This document shows, in pieces, positions 20,930 to 33,262 of a DNA stretch of 64,000 nt. Where the stretch lies: contig JAWPHD010003097.1 in the NCBI GenBank assembly GCA_037043455.1, positions 124,001 to 188,000 on the forward strand. The letters are read 5' to 3'. The notes under the pieces are model-generated. The model was given only the letters and a program-made list of their open reading frames with translations. It searched no databases and was not told the origin of the DNA. Position 1 is the first letter of the stretch, and each line of letters starts with the position of its first letter. A program made the translations under genes and the position numbers. This DNA comes from Cyrtodaria siliqua (taxonomy: Eukaryota; Mollusca; Bivalvia; Adapedonta; Hiatellidae).

Positions 20930-23180
20930 CAGAGTGTATTGACAAATGTGTCTATCATGAAGTTATAGTAGACAATATGTAGCAGAGTGTATTGACAAAT
21001 GTCCCTATCATGAAGTTATAGTAGACGATATGTAGCAGAGTGTATTGACAAATGTCCCTATCATGAAGTTATAGTAGACGATATGTAGCAGAGTGTATTA
21101 AAACATTACCCTATCATGAAGTTATAGTAGACGATATGTAACAGAGTGTATTGACAAATGTGTCTATCATGAAGTTATAGTAGACAATATGTAGCAGAGT
21201 GTATTGACAAATGTCCCTATCATGACGTTATAGTAGACGATATGTAGCAGAGGGTAGTGACAAATTACCCTATCATGAAGGTATAGTAGTCGATATGTAA
21301 CAAAGTGTATTGACAAATGTCCCTATCATAAAGTTATATTAGACGATATGTAGCAGATTGTATTGACAAATTATCCTATCACGAAGTTATATTAGACGAT
21401 ATGTAGCAGAGGGTATTGACAAATTACCCTATCATGATGTTATAGTAGACGATATGTAGCAGAGGGTATTGACAAATTACGCTATCATGAAGTTATATTA
21501 GACGATATGTAGCAGAGGGTATTGACAAATTACCCTATCATGAAGTTATAGTAGACGTTATGTAACATAGTGTATTGACAAATGTCCCTATCATGAAGTT
21601 ATATTAGACGATATGTAGCAGATTGTATTGACAAATTATCCTATCACGAAAATATATTAGACGATATGTAGGAGAGTGTATTGACAAATTACCCTATCAT
21701 GATGTTATAGTAGACGATATGTAGCAGAGGGTATTGACAAATTACCCTATCATGATGTTATAGTAGACGATATGTAGCAGAGGGTATTGACAAATTACCC
21801 TATCATGAAGTTATATTAGACGATATGTAGCAGAGGGTATTGACAAATTACCCTATCATGAAGTTATAGTAGACGATATGTAGCAGAGGGTATTGACAAA
21901 TGTCCCTATCATGAAGTTATATTAGACGATATGTAGCAGATTGTATTCACAAATGTCCCTATCATGAAGTTATATTAGACGATATGTAGCAGATTGTATT
22001 GACAAATGTCCCTATCATGAAGTTATATTAGTTGATATGTAGCAGATTGTATTGACAAATTACCCTATCATGAAGTTATAGTAGACGATATGTAGCAGAG
22101 GGTATTGACAAATGTCCCTATCATGAAGTTATAGTAGACGATATGTAGCAGAGTGTATTGACAAATGTCCCTATCATGACGTTATAGTAGACGATATGTA
22201 GCAGAGAGTAGTGACAAATTACCCTATCATGAAGTTATATTAGACGATATGTAACAGAGTGTATTGACAAATGTCCTTATCATGAAGTTATATTAGACGA
22301 TATGTAGCAGATTGTATTGACAAATTACCCTATCACGAAGTTATATTAGACGATATGTAGGAGAGTGTATTGACAAATTACCCTATCATGATGCTATAGT
22401 AGACGATATGTAGCAGAGGGTATTGACACATTACCCTATCATGAAGTTATATTAGACGATATGTAGCAGAGGGTATTGACAAATTACCCTATCATGAAGT
22501 TATAGTGGACGATATGTAACAGAGTGTTTTGACAAATGTCCCTATCATGAAGTTATATTAGACGATATGTAGCAGATTGTATTGACAAATGTTCCTATCA
22601 TGAAGTTATATTAGACGATATGTAGCAGATTGTATTGACAAATGTCCCTATCATGAAGTTATATTAGACGATATGTAGCAGACTGTATTGACAAATTACC
22701 CTATCATGAAGTTATAGTAGACGATATGTAGCAGAGGGTATTGACAAATGTCCCTATCATGAAGTTATAGTAGACGATATGTAGCACAGATTGTATTGAC
22801 AAATGACCCTATCATGACGTTATAGTAGACGATATGTAGCAGAGGGTAGTGACAAATTACCCTGTCATGAAGTTATAATAGACGATATGTAACAGAGTGT
22901 ATTGACAAATGTCCTTATCATGAAGTTATATTAGACGATATGTAGCAGATTGTATTGACAAATTACCCTATCATGAAGTTATAGTAGACGATATGTAGCA
23001 GAGGGTATTGACAAATTAACCTATCATGAAGCTATAGTAGACGATATGTAACAAAGTGTATTGACAAATGTCCCTATCATGAAGTTATATTAGACGATAT
23101 GTAGCAGATTGTATTGACAAATTACCCTATCATGAAGTTATAGTAGACGATATGTAGCAGAGGGTATTGACAAATTACCA
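20877..23180 (+). repeat. 53-bp minisatellite in the presumed FAM20 3' UTR, about 43 units
   Basis: The unit is gagtgtattgacaaatgtcc, then ctatcatgaagttatagtag, then acgatatgtagca. Unit 1 (20877-20929) encodes ECIKTLPYHEVIVNDM and the TAG stop of the FAM20 exon. Units 2 onward are non-coding, since 53 is not a multiple of three and each carries stops. Variants (gtccctat versus taccctat; gagtg, gattg, gaggg) recur in blocks, showing block duplication. Confidence 0.93.
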
Positions 23181-23242
23181 GAGGGATATGTTTCATATTT
23201 CCAAATTGGATGAAGATATACAATGAACAATGGTTACCAGAC

Positions 23243-23345
23243 GATAATCGCCCGGAGGGGCACCTGGGGTCTTCACCAATCGAAGCTGGAAAAGTCGCCA
23301 TATGACCATAGCTGTGCGACTATAAAATCCAATTCAATTCAATTC
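23243..23345 (+). mobile_element. 5'-truncated SINE (family 2, CAATT tail)
   Basis: The body cggaggggcacctggggtct, gaagctggaaaagtcgccat and the tail (caatt)n match the 3' half of the full-length copy at 59596-59880. The tRNA-like head is missing. Confidence 0.8.
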
Positions 23346-23965
23346 TCCGGAATAGGCTTCTCGCGGGTTTTACCGGTCACATGATGTAGGTACGAATACC
23401 TTGTACTGCTACAATATTCTGCCTACAATATTTTGCACGTGCAACTTAGACAACGAAAGTTAGTGTTCCGCAGCGTTTGTTTTCTATATGAAGTTGGCCT
23501 ACCATGTTTGGCCTACATGGAAAATCATTCAGACAAATTTTGGATAAGGAATGTTTTTATGTTATTCATTAGCACTGACTACTAATGAATGATTTTAATT
23601 AATGTAAATTAAATCAAAAATGAATCAATAGCATATTTCAGATGTGTAATTTGTATACTTATGATACATTTTGACTCTTGTGCATTTACAACATAATTTT
23701 CTGATTGTATTGTATTAAATTGTATCCGCCTGTATTGTATTGGCGAAAACATTTGTAATGTTTGTGGCGAATAAAGCATAAATTGAAAAATTGAAATCAT
23801 TTTAGTGTAATCTCTGGTAAACATACGGTTGAACTGCAAAAATAACGACTTTAAATCGTCTGCTCTGATTGTATGAACACATTTTAAAGCTCTGAGGTAG
23901 ATGTGTTTTCTAAAATCAAATCAAGTCAAATATTCTTTGAAATAAATGATAACACGTTTACATCT

Positions 23966-24195
23966 GGGTCCCGTTTATGAAACAACTTACAACAATTTTG
24001 ATCGTAAATCAATTTCTTCAATGCTTCACTATAAATTACACTTTTTAAATAAACGTGATTTCATTGATTTTCTTATACATGTGATATTTCTGCACTACGT
24101 GCACACGTAATTGTCTACATTGAATGCTTAGGTGAAAAAAGTGAACGATTTTGAAATGTGAGACTTTTCGTAAGATGTTTAATAAAACAGGGTCC
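23966..24195. repeat. MITE-like element with short terminal inverted repeats, about 230 bp
   Basis: The left end gggtcccgtttatgaaacaa and the reverse complement of the right end (ggaccctgttttattaaaca) agree over about 25 bp with gaps. No ORF. The rest of 23345-25190 shows no gene. Confidence 0.5.
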
Positions 24196-25239
24196 TGTGT
24201 ACTTTGGATGTCTTAAGTACTTTGAATTAGTGCAGCCTTCGATGTTCCAAATTCTAAAACGTGCCAACAATTTATTTTGATATCTTGTTTTACTAGCCTT
24301 ACCATTACAAATGCGTTTGCAAAAGAAAGTGTGTTAACGCTGAATTACAGGTACATGAATTTTAAACGATATTCAATTTAAAGGGAGGTAATTTACTATT
24401 GCCAAATTTCATTTTATTAGACATTTATCTGCAATAAATGGGTCAAAGGTTTATATGTTTATGTATCATTTCCTACCAATATATCTTTAGAAGTTTATAT
24501 CTTTAAGCTGTCGTTGATTCATATTATGTGTGTTTTAGCACATTTCTATATATGAAAGGTGGACAACTCTCTAAAGATGCAACAATTTAAACAAAATATA
24601 AATATTTTACAAACTATTGGTTCCCCGAGGCCCTCTTTACAAAGCAACATAGTAAAGAAAAACATGTATACACGTTTATATCGACACAACAATATTGCCA
24701 ATAAAATGGAAACACAAATAAAAGTCAATATAACGATTCAATAACAAGTTTAATGAACACAAGTTCAGCTGTGTAGTATTTTTTATCCACTTTTACAATT
24801 GTTTGAAAACGTTCTAACTGTTGTGAAAGATCTTATACGCTCTGGGATTTCATTCCAAGTTACTGGCCGAAGGTAAGACATATTTCCTTTAAAATTCTCC
24901 TTATTTGGTTTAGGAATCGTAAAGTTAATGTCACAATGAGAGTGTAAATCGTGTGACCTAATCGGTTTGAAAACCAGTCAGCCACGTGTCCGTTAGCAGC
25001 AGGTTGATTGAAAAAGCCCAGCCAATTTAACTCAAATTTGTCATGGCTGCTTCTGTTTGTTCTTTGTCTATTGAACATTCAAGATGGCTGCCGTTGCTAA
25101 AAATAGCAAAAACTTTAAAAACATCCTTCTTTTCGGCAAGATAGATGCTGACAACACCTTTTTAGAAGTGTCGCTAGGTACTCAAATACTATAAAGTTCA
25201 TTTTTTCGTTCGTTTTGTGCTCCGGGGGTCAAGAGTTTG

Positions 25240-25640
25240 TATGCACGTTTTAAATGCACGACTGAAAGATCGTCTTCTCCCAAACCACAAGGTATAGAGT
25301 TCTCACATATTGCATGTTAAATCAGCTTATGGTCAAACTTGGCCCCGCATCGAGGTTCAAAGTTTAACATCGAGTTATATAAAAGCATCTTCAAAAACAT
25401 ATCTCTGAAACCACAAAAGCCACGGGTTTAATATGTTGCCTTTACCATAGGCATATGGTCTTCTTCCAAGTTTGTTCAAATGATGACACTGGGGTTAAAT
25501 TTGGCCCCTTTCCAATGGTCACATGTTTAAGATAGACTTCTTGAGGGAGTCATAAAATAGTCCTCTCTGAAACCACAAAGTATAGAGCTCTCATATATGA
25601 TATTGCATGTTTTACATAGACTTATATAGTAAATACCTTA
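25240..25640 (+). repeat. Degenerate tandem repeat with recurring phrases
   Basis: Phrases such as gaaaccacaaagtatagagctc, tttggccccgc-like text and gttaaatcagcttat/gttttacatagacttatata recur about 240-300 bp apart. The array is short and diverged. No coding. Confidence 0.45.
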
Positions 25641-25649
25641 AAAGATTTT

Positions 25650-26010
25650 CTAGGCAAGACGACAAAAGAAAAAGACGACAAAACGAAAAGACGAAAAATG
25701 TAGCGCGAAAAGACGACAGAACGAAAGATGAAAAAATGACGGAACGAAAAAAAGACAGATTAGAAGCGAAAGGACGACAGAAGGCTACAAGAAATAACGA
25801 AAATACGACTATCAAATGGTGTCTTTTCGCGGCTGAAGTGTCGTGTATTTTTTTTGTCTTTTCGCGTGGCGTTTTTTCGTCTTTTCGCCCTTGAAACGTC
25901 GTTTTTTCGTTCTGTCGTTATTTCGTCTTTTCGTTGTGTCATCTTTTCGCTCTGCATTTGTCGTCTTTTCGTCCTGTCGTCCTTTTGTTCTGTCGTCTTT
26001 TCGTGGCGAA
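25650..26010. repeat. Low-complexity inverted repeat built on cgaaaagacgac
   Basis: The left half (25650-25820) is purine-rich with repeated cgaaaagacgacaraacgaa. The right half (25840-26005) is its pyrimidine complement with repeated gtcttttcgtc. The halves can fold back over about 150 bp. Open frames on both strands here are by-products. Confidence 0.8.
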
Positions 26011-26689
26011 ATAATGGCAGAAATCAGCCACCATATCTATCAGTTAGACCTTAAACCTGCATGCATATAATTAAATAAACGGTAATAACATTTGGAGAGT
26101 TTCATTTTTTTTTCGTGGTTGTTCTATCTTAGCTTTAATTACATTATTAGTGCAATATAACCAACAATTAAGTAACACGCAAAAACAATCTGCTTTGCAC
26201 TTTTAAGAACTATTAATAAGGAATATAAATATTGCAAATATTGCAAATATGCAAGTAATGTAGAAAAAAACTACTAACGGGGCGAAGCTAGTTCAAAATA
26301 AAAACTAAGATTGTCATGTGTCCCTTTAACATACCAAAATACATGTGCATTTGTTGTGAAAAATATCGATAGTGTAATCAAAAAGAAAAGAATCCGTTTC
26401 GTACTTAAATAATTTTATTTCAGTGAGTGTAATCATAATATAAAGCATTGAACACACAAATGACTTTATCGATATTTTAAACCTTGTGCATATGTATCGA
26501 AGCGAGACGTTCGGCTATTTCGCCAAGGTATGCCCAAGTAAGTATTCACAGGGGGTTGACTTTTTCAATAAATATTACTAATTGTGTTGCACGTTTTCTA
26601 CTCATCTGTTGATTGATACAAATATATATTCTGTAATAGTTAAAAAAAAAAAAATTCATGTCAAAACTCATTTTCCCTACTAGCAGTTC

Positions 26690-27310
26690 ATTAAAAGATG
26701 ACATCAACAAATCAATTATAATACAATAGTAGCAATTCAGTAATAACAATTATACAGTTATCAATTATTAAATTACCGGAACACATCAGTTAAAATTCAG
26801 CAGTAACAAATCAATTATAATACAATAGTAACAAATCCATTATAATACTTATAATGGTAACAAAACTACAGTAACAAATTAATACAACAGTAACGAAGCA
26901 ATTATAATACTATAGTAACAAAACAATTATAATACTATAATAACAAATTAATTATAATACTATAGTATATAATCCATTATAATACTATAGTAACAACTCA
27001 ATTTAAATACAACAGTAACAAAGCAATTATAATGCTATAGTAACAAAACTACAGTAGCAAATCTATTATAATGCAACAGTAGCAAATCAATTATAATACT
27101 ATAGTAACAAATCAATTATAATACTATAATAACAATTTAATTATAATACTATAGTAACAAAGCTACAATAGAAAATCAATTATAATACGACAGTAGAAAA
27201 TTAATTATAATACTATAGTAACAAAGCTACAATAGAAAATCAATTATAATACAACAGTAGCAAATTAATTATAATACTATAGTAGCACATCAATTATATT
27301 CATCAACTAT
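26690..27310. repeat. AT-rich minisatellite, caattataatactatagtaacaaa type
   Basis: Repeats of 25-40 bp built from aattataatac and tagtaacaaa run through the interval, with variable spacing. No gene. Confidence 0.8.
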
Positions 27311-27465
27311 AATACACAACAGTTACATATCAATAACAATACACTAGTAACATATCAATAACAATACACTATTAACATTTCGATAACAATAAAATAGTAA
27401 CATATCAATAACAATACACTAGTAACATATCAATATCAATACACTAGTAACACATTCAAGTAATC
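27310..27465. repeat. Minisatellite, 25-bp acatatcaataacaatacactagta units
   Basis: About six adjoining units directly follow the previous array and appear derived from it. Confidence 0.75.
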
Positions 27466-27594
27466 CAATACAATGCGCACTTGAATATGATATGTATTAC
27501 AAATAAAATACAGTGTATTACATTGCAATACAGTACTGTTTATTACATTCAAAACTCACAATACATTACATCAGGTTTGAAATGCAACTCAACG

Positions 27595-28050
27595 AACACA
27601 ACGCAACGCAACGCAGCGCAATGCAGCACAACGCAACGCAGCGCAGCGCAATGCAGCACAACACAACGCAGCACAACACAACGCAACGCAGCGCAATGCA
27701 GCACAACACAACGCAGCGCAGCGCATTGCAGCACAACACAACGCAACGTAGCGCAACGCAGCGAAATGCAGCACAACACAACGCAACGCAACGCAGCGCA
27801 ATGCAGCACAACACAACGCAGCGCAGCGCAATGCAGCACAACATAACGCAACGCAGCGCAACGCAACGCAACGCAGCACAATGCAGCACAACATAACGCA
27901 GCGCAACGCAGCGCAACGCAGCGCAACGCAATGCAGCACAGCACAGCGCAGCGCAGCGCAATGCAGCACAACACAACGCAACGCAGTGCAACGCAGCACA
28001 ACGCAGCGCAGCGCAGCGCAACGCAATGCAACGCAACGCAATGCAATGTT
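27595..28050. repeat. Pentanucleotide repeat (CGCAA/CGCAG/CACAA)n
   Basis: About 90 five-base units, each of the form C-R-C-A-R with occasional T, run without a break. The low stop-codon content opens 100-165-codon frames on both strands in several phases. These encode repetitive peptides and are not genes. Confidence 0.95.
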
Positions 28051-29677
28051 ATACATTATATTTTGCGTGATCATGAATATACAGAAATAAGTATTAAAGC
28101 AAGTCGTTTTATCAAGTCACGGTAAACGTGTGTTCCCAACAAAGCTGAACACAACACTGATTTTACAATGTATGATAGCAACTTAATATGTCGATATTTA
28201 ATGGATCACGAATCACGACCCCCTGTGGTGAGTAAAAAAACGACCAAAACAGGTTTGGTAAAGCGACACGACTTATTTTGTGTCAATGCGCATTAGTGGG
28301 ATACTTGTTGTACAGAGGTGTTACGTATTTTCTGATCCGGCCATTTGGATTTGGAAAAAGGTAAACAATGAACTATTTACTTTATTTTGACTTAATATGG
28401 TTTAATTTGTCACTTTAAAAAACAAAATCAAATTAAAAGTATCAATTGACTTTTTAACTAAACATTTATATACGTTTTGAAATTGAACTTCTGTTTAGTA
28501 ATCGACTATAATGGGTGGGGCACGCTGCTTATGTAAGTTTGTTTTTTATTGTTGTGTATTTTGATATTACATATACGTATAGTGTGTATATAATATTGTA
28601 TGTACAGGTGTATTTAAAACAATGACGTGCATACTTACCCTACCTTTAAAACAATAGTCGTATTTAGATCATAACAATGCAATCCATCTAGGATAATGAA
28701 CGTGTAAGTAAGTCTCGGCCGGACGGTTAGAATATGTAGTCAGGGATGAGGTGCTTGCCTACCGTACTGACCCAAGGCTGAGATTAGAATAAAACTTCAC
28801 AAGGGAATATTTTCTTCAATTTTTTATTTTTTGCTTTGCTTTTTTTTTGCTTTTTTTTTGTTAATAATAATTAACACATAAGTCTTCAATGAGGAGACGT
28901 TATCATACACATGCTTTTGATCTATTTGTTTAGTTATAATAATTGGTTATGTTATTTAAAGTAAATATTAAAAGTATGTACATAGGGGAACTCTGTATCG
29001 CGCGTTGTCGTGGTTTTTTTAATGGATAACTGTGTACCGTGAAAACCGCATTTACGTGTTTAGCATATAATACATTCATTCTTTACTCGGTGATATTGTG
29101 TATATGTTTTATGACGAATTATACAAATAACACTTATAGTTTGAGAGCATAGTTAAACTTGGGAGTGTATTTTTTTTTTGGATTTGGATCGTGATACCCA
29201 TACATAATGAAGATGCGTGTTCGTCGCTCCGTTCTAATAATGTAAAATACGGTTAAATACAACAATACAGTAGATCTCGGTGGGATTTCTTTACTTCAGC
29301 AAGCAAAAAATCGATATTTCAAATACTTTCTCACTGAATATCACATTTTATTGCTTTTCAAAATTATGAATGCGCTCAAAGGCTATTGTATTGGTGTGTT
29401 CGACTTAGTTCGAGTATTTGTTATTATTGTATACATGTATAAACCAATAATGTTTTAGGTCGCAATTTTGGCGAGTTCAATAGTTTTACAGGTGTATGAC
29501 TTGAATATATAGACAACCTTGAAACAATTATGTTAAAACACTATTGCGTGCCATATGAAGAGATTTATGATTGAACATGCTTACTTCTATACAGGTTTGC
29601 CACCACCAATTGCATGTAAACCTTCGTATGTAGTTCTTATAATAAAAAGTAATACCTCCTTTTTTAATGGAAATAGC

Positions 29678-29890
29678 GTCTCCGTGGCCGAATGGTTAAC
29701 GACGTGTGCGTTATAAACCTTCGTCTCTCACCGCAGCTGGTTCGAATCCCACTGAGGGCTCGACTTGTAAGTGACGAACTGTCGATTATTACTGATGGCG
29801 GGAGGTGTACAATACTGGTTCTACCAAGGAAAAGTGAGTGGTCCGTCTCCACCACAAAACAATCGACCGTCATATATAACCTTACAATTT
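29678..29890 (+). mobile_element. tRNA-derived SINE (family 3), full-length-looking
   Basis: The head gcgtctccgtggccgaatgg contains an A box (GTGGCCGAATGG), and the B box GGTTCGAATCC lies about 35 bases on. The body follows with atggcgggaggtgtacaata, ctggttctaccaagg and caccacaaaacaatcgaccg. The head resembles a tRNA with a long variable arm (Ser or Leu type). The same body without a head occurs on the minus strand near 34910, 41630 and 56045. Confidence 0.75.
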
Positions 29891-30316
29891 ACATGTGTTG
29901 AAAATGACGTAAAACAAATACAAAGAAACAAATGTGATGGAAATAGGCAATATAAGTTGGAAGAAACCATTTCTATTCGATTTTGTTGTTGTATGTATAA
30001 GAAGCGTATTAATAGGTTTTACTGGGTCACTGATAAACATTGAAATTTCGAATCTATGTATACACTTTGTAAGTATTAATGAAAACATATATGTTCAGTA
30101 AAACACGAACTTTCGTACATGTCTTGTGACTCCACCTTTTCTGGAAGTTTTTAAATGGAAAATTAGCTTTCCATATGACAGTTACACCGCTGCATTATCC
30201 GTACTTAAATCGCAGCAACTCATTAACATTTGACATTTTAACATCGGTGTCTATAGGGAAAATAACTGGTGGTTTCATATCACTATATACACCGTCATTT
30301 TACAACATTACAAATT

Positions 30317-30385
30317 AATTGTTGTTTAACGGCTCATGAACACGGCACACTGAAATAGTTATAGTCGTCCCACAGAACAGAACAT
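30317..30385 (+). repeat. Fragment of the SINE seen complete at 52036-52243
   Basis: attgttgtttaacggctcat and aacacggcacactgaaatag match the start of the 52036 copy. The rest is lost. Confidence 0.5.
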
Positions 30386-30430
30386 AACTTATATCTTTTC
30401 TAAACTGTGCATACTTACATGTAATAGAAA

Positions 30431-30523
30431 GAGTATGGTCTCATCGAGATTGTTGATTTAAACCTCGAGATGGGCGTAGCTCATCGTGGTGTTTAATTCA
30501 ACCAACGAGATGATACTATACTC
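30431..30523. repeat. Hairpin element, about 93 bp
   Basis: The left arm gagtatggtctcatcgagat...ttaaac and right arm gtttaattcaaccaacgaga...atactc pair with a few mismatches around a 27-base loop. Confidence 0.6.
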
Positions 30524-30744
30524 TCATTTGTTTTATAGTAACTGGTAGTTACAGTACACCATTCTGACAGGTGTTATTTACAATGAAACGATTTACACCT
30601 GCGCAAATACAAAGGGACTTTCAGTGACCATGCTACAGCATTTTGCATACATACATACATTGCATGCATTTCGTCTGTGTAGATATATTGACACTATAAA
30701 TGTAGATGTTATATGTCATTAAACTGACTTTTATCTTTAAAGAA

Positions 30745-31010
30745 ACTAACCCGCAAAATAACGGCAAAATTGCACTACAAAACCTTTTATCAAAACTCTT
30801 GCCAGGTGTTCAGGTCATATAACAATGCATATTTGCCGATTAAACGTATATGTTTATTTAAGGCCTTTTTTAAAATACCCATGATTGAATATGCATAAAA
30901 TGAATTATGAGTTGATAACTCTTAATTCGAAGCTCCAGTTTCGGGGTTTGGCTTGTCTGGTTAAAGCGGTTTATATTGTGTCAAAAGAGTTTGGACAAAA
31001 TAGGCAAATT
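30745..31010 (+). repeat. Dispersed repeat R1, copy 2
   Basis: It shares taacccgcaaaataacggca, catatttgccgattaaacg and ggcttgtctggttaaagcg with copies at 11025 and 45366. A MITE-like element follows exactly where copy 1 carries the Penelope insertion. Confidence 0.65.
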
Positions 31011-31012
31011 AT

Positions 31013-31280
31013 ATATACTGAGGGGAAAGGTTTAGCAAGTTTGTTAGATGAAAAAACTGTATACCAGATATACTGACATTTTGGGACTTTACAGGCATGA
31101 CCTACGTTCATTTATTCGTTACGTCATTAAGCACTTTTCGTTACCTCATTAAGCACTTTATTGAGATGTGTTTAATAAAATATTGTGTCTATGGCAGTAG
31201 TTTCTTGATTTCACAACCAAAAATGTATTATTTCCAGGTACAACAAAAACTTGCTAAACATTTTTCCCTCAGTATATACC
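31013..31280. repeat. MITE-like element with about 36-bp terminal inverted repeats
   Basis: The left end tatatactgaggggaaaggt...agcaagtttgttag and the reverse complement of the right end (tatatactgagggaaaaatg...agcaagtttttgttg) match closely. TA-rich flanks are consistent with a TA target. The interior frames (31097-31321) match nothing. Confidence 0.65.
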
Positions 31281-31789
31281 TCGTCATCAGTAGGTTAAGA
31301 AACGGTGTACCTATTTTGTAATGCGTGGCTTGTAGGTGGTATTGCTATTTTAAACTGCTACACTGATATAATTTCCCATAACTAGGAGGACTGACTTCAC
31401 TTAAAGTATAATTTATCTGTATGGAATCGGGTCTTTTTACAACGCTAAGCGTTTTAAACTTATAAGATTAAATATACACTTTTCATCAAAACTGTTTCGA
31501 ATGACTGAACTAGACACTTTTCAACAATACTGTTTCGAATGGCTGATTTTCAGTTTGGTTTCGTGCAATGTAGGACTTGATTGCTCTTCAGTGGATTAAA
31601 GTTTGACATCTTTGTATCCCACTACCTATACTGGCGGTAGACTGATCCCCATTCGTTTTCTGATACTCTGCGCTGCTCTATATTATGCAGTATATCGGAA
31701 TATAACAGGGAACCAGATTAGACGAACAAGGTTGAATGTTCTTTAAAACACATTATAAGGTATATACTTATTATATTATGCAGCCGTCC

Positions 31790-31862
31790 GCTTATTTAAT
31801 GCAGGACATTACCCCCTTATTCATTACCCCCTAATGCATTACCACCTTATTAAATGCAGTAG
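31790..31862. repeat. Small cluster of the cattacccccttatt repeat
   Basis: Four or five units of the same 15-bp motif that makes the 2.1-kb array at 35150-37275, 3.3 kb away. Confidence 0.7.
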
Positions 31863-32084
31863 CATTAATATCGCGTTTTAAGATATCTTAACATTATACT
31901 ATGTTATGCGGATACCCTGCTTTAATGAATCTCTTCCCATTTATGCATATTCATAATCACGCGTAATATCATGTCGGAAAGAGTTTATGATGATTTATGG
32001 TTTGGAATGTAACCTTCTTTGATAATTCCCGCATATCAACTATGGTAGGTACATACTACCATAAGAGCCATGATTCTCACGTCT

Positions 32085-32130
32085 AGCGTAATAGTAGAGC
32101 GTCCGTCTCGAACGTGGGAGATCATTTTGT
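32085..32130 (+). repeat. Decayed tRNA-like SINE head
   Basis: agcgtaatagtagagcgtcc and gtctcgaacgtgggagatc look like the D-arm and anticodon arm of a tRNA-derived SINE. No B box follows, so it is a remnant. The rest of 31330-32510 has no recognisable gene. Confidence 0.45.
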
Positions 32131-33024
32131 TAAGTATTAATAAGAGCGAATATTACATTAAAATAGTATTAACCTTCATGTCATCTTCCTGAACGTATAA
32201 AAAGTAGGCAAACTTTATACATATAAAAACATCATAAACATTTCTATAAAAGGCAGGTAAACTTCATACGTATATAAATATCACAACCTTTCTATAAAAC
32301 ATTGGCAAACTTCCTGCATATAAAACACCATGACTTTTCTATAAAACGTTGGCAAACTTCATACATCGAAAAATCATTGCCGTCCTATAAAAAGAAAGAA
32401 AACGCCATACCTAAACACATATTTAACTATCTATAAATGTAGGCAAACCTCATACATGCATATGCATTGCATACTCACCTTCGTGGTACTTTTCATAAAA
32501 AGTAGTCTACTGGCCGTTTGATTTACTGGATTATTTCTGATAAAACAAATCTTTTCGTTTGACCAATATCTATGATATTAATTACCCTTTACTTTTCAAA
32601 AGTAAAACGTAGTTTTTTCATAGTGACGTCCTATATATACTTTCCTATTAAAATAGGTCACATTGTCTACATTGGCCTACTTCGTTTACTATGTTTACTA
32701 ATTCCCGCCCCTTCGACGACTCTCCGTATAGGATAGAGGCCATGAAGAGAAATTTCATTTAGTTTTGTTACACCAACGAAATACGTCTTTGCTTTTGCCT
32801 CGCTCTTAAGATTGTTTCGTTTAGCTCTGAATTTCATATAGGCTGTGATTATATTAATCAGAGAAATGATATCAAAACTTTCGTGTATCCCATTCAATCA
32901 AACATTACATTCTTACATTAGTGATTACCCAACTTTTTCAACCAATCAGTTGCCTCAGATTGTCATATTCTTGAATCAATTATTCGTGAAGATTTTACTA
33001 CCAGCACTCGTCACCATTAGGAGT

Positions 33025-33262
33025 GTGGCCTATCGATAAACCTATATATACTATCGATAAACCTATATATACTATAGATAAACCTTTATATATATATACT
33101 ATCGATATACCTATATACACTATAGATAAACCTATATATACTATCGATAAACCTATATATACTATAGATAAACCTATATATACTATAGATAAACCTATAT
33201 ATACTATCGATAAACCTATATATACTATAGATAAACCTATATATACTATCGATAAACCTATG
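33025..33262. repeat. 21-bp minisatellite actatcgataaacctatatat
   Basis: About 11 units alternate atcgat and atagat. The unit length is a multiple of three, so long frames open on both strands, giving peptides of the IYTIDKP type. The other duplication copy has a single unit at about 38383. Confidence 0.95.

Noticed and set aside
20877..23180. CRISPR-like regular repeats
   Set aside because: Units are directly adjacent with no unique spacers, in a eukaryotic genome and next to an intron-containing gene.
27481..28090. Several overlapping 100-165-codon ORFs on both strands
   Set aside because: All lie in the pentanucleotide tract and encode repeat peptides only.
28690..28800. tRNA-like sequence gtctcggccggacggttaga
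   Set aside because: No B box and no convincing arms. It may be a very old SINE head but cannot be supported.
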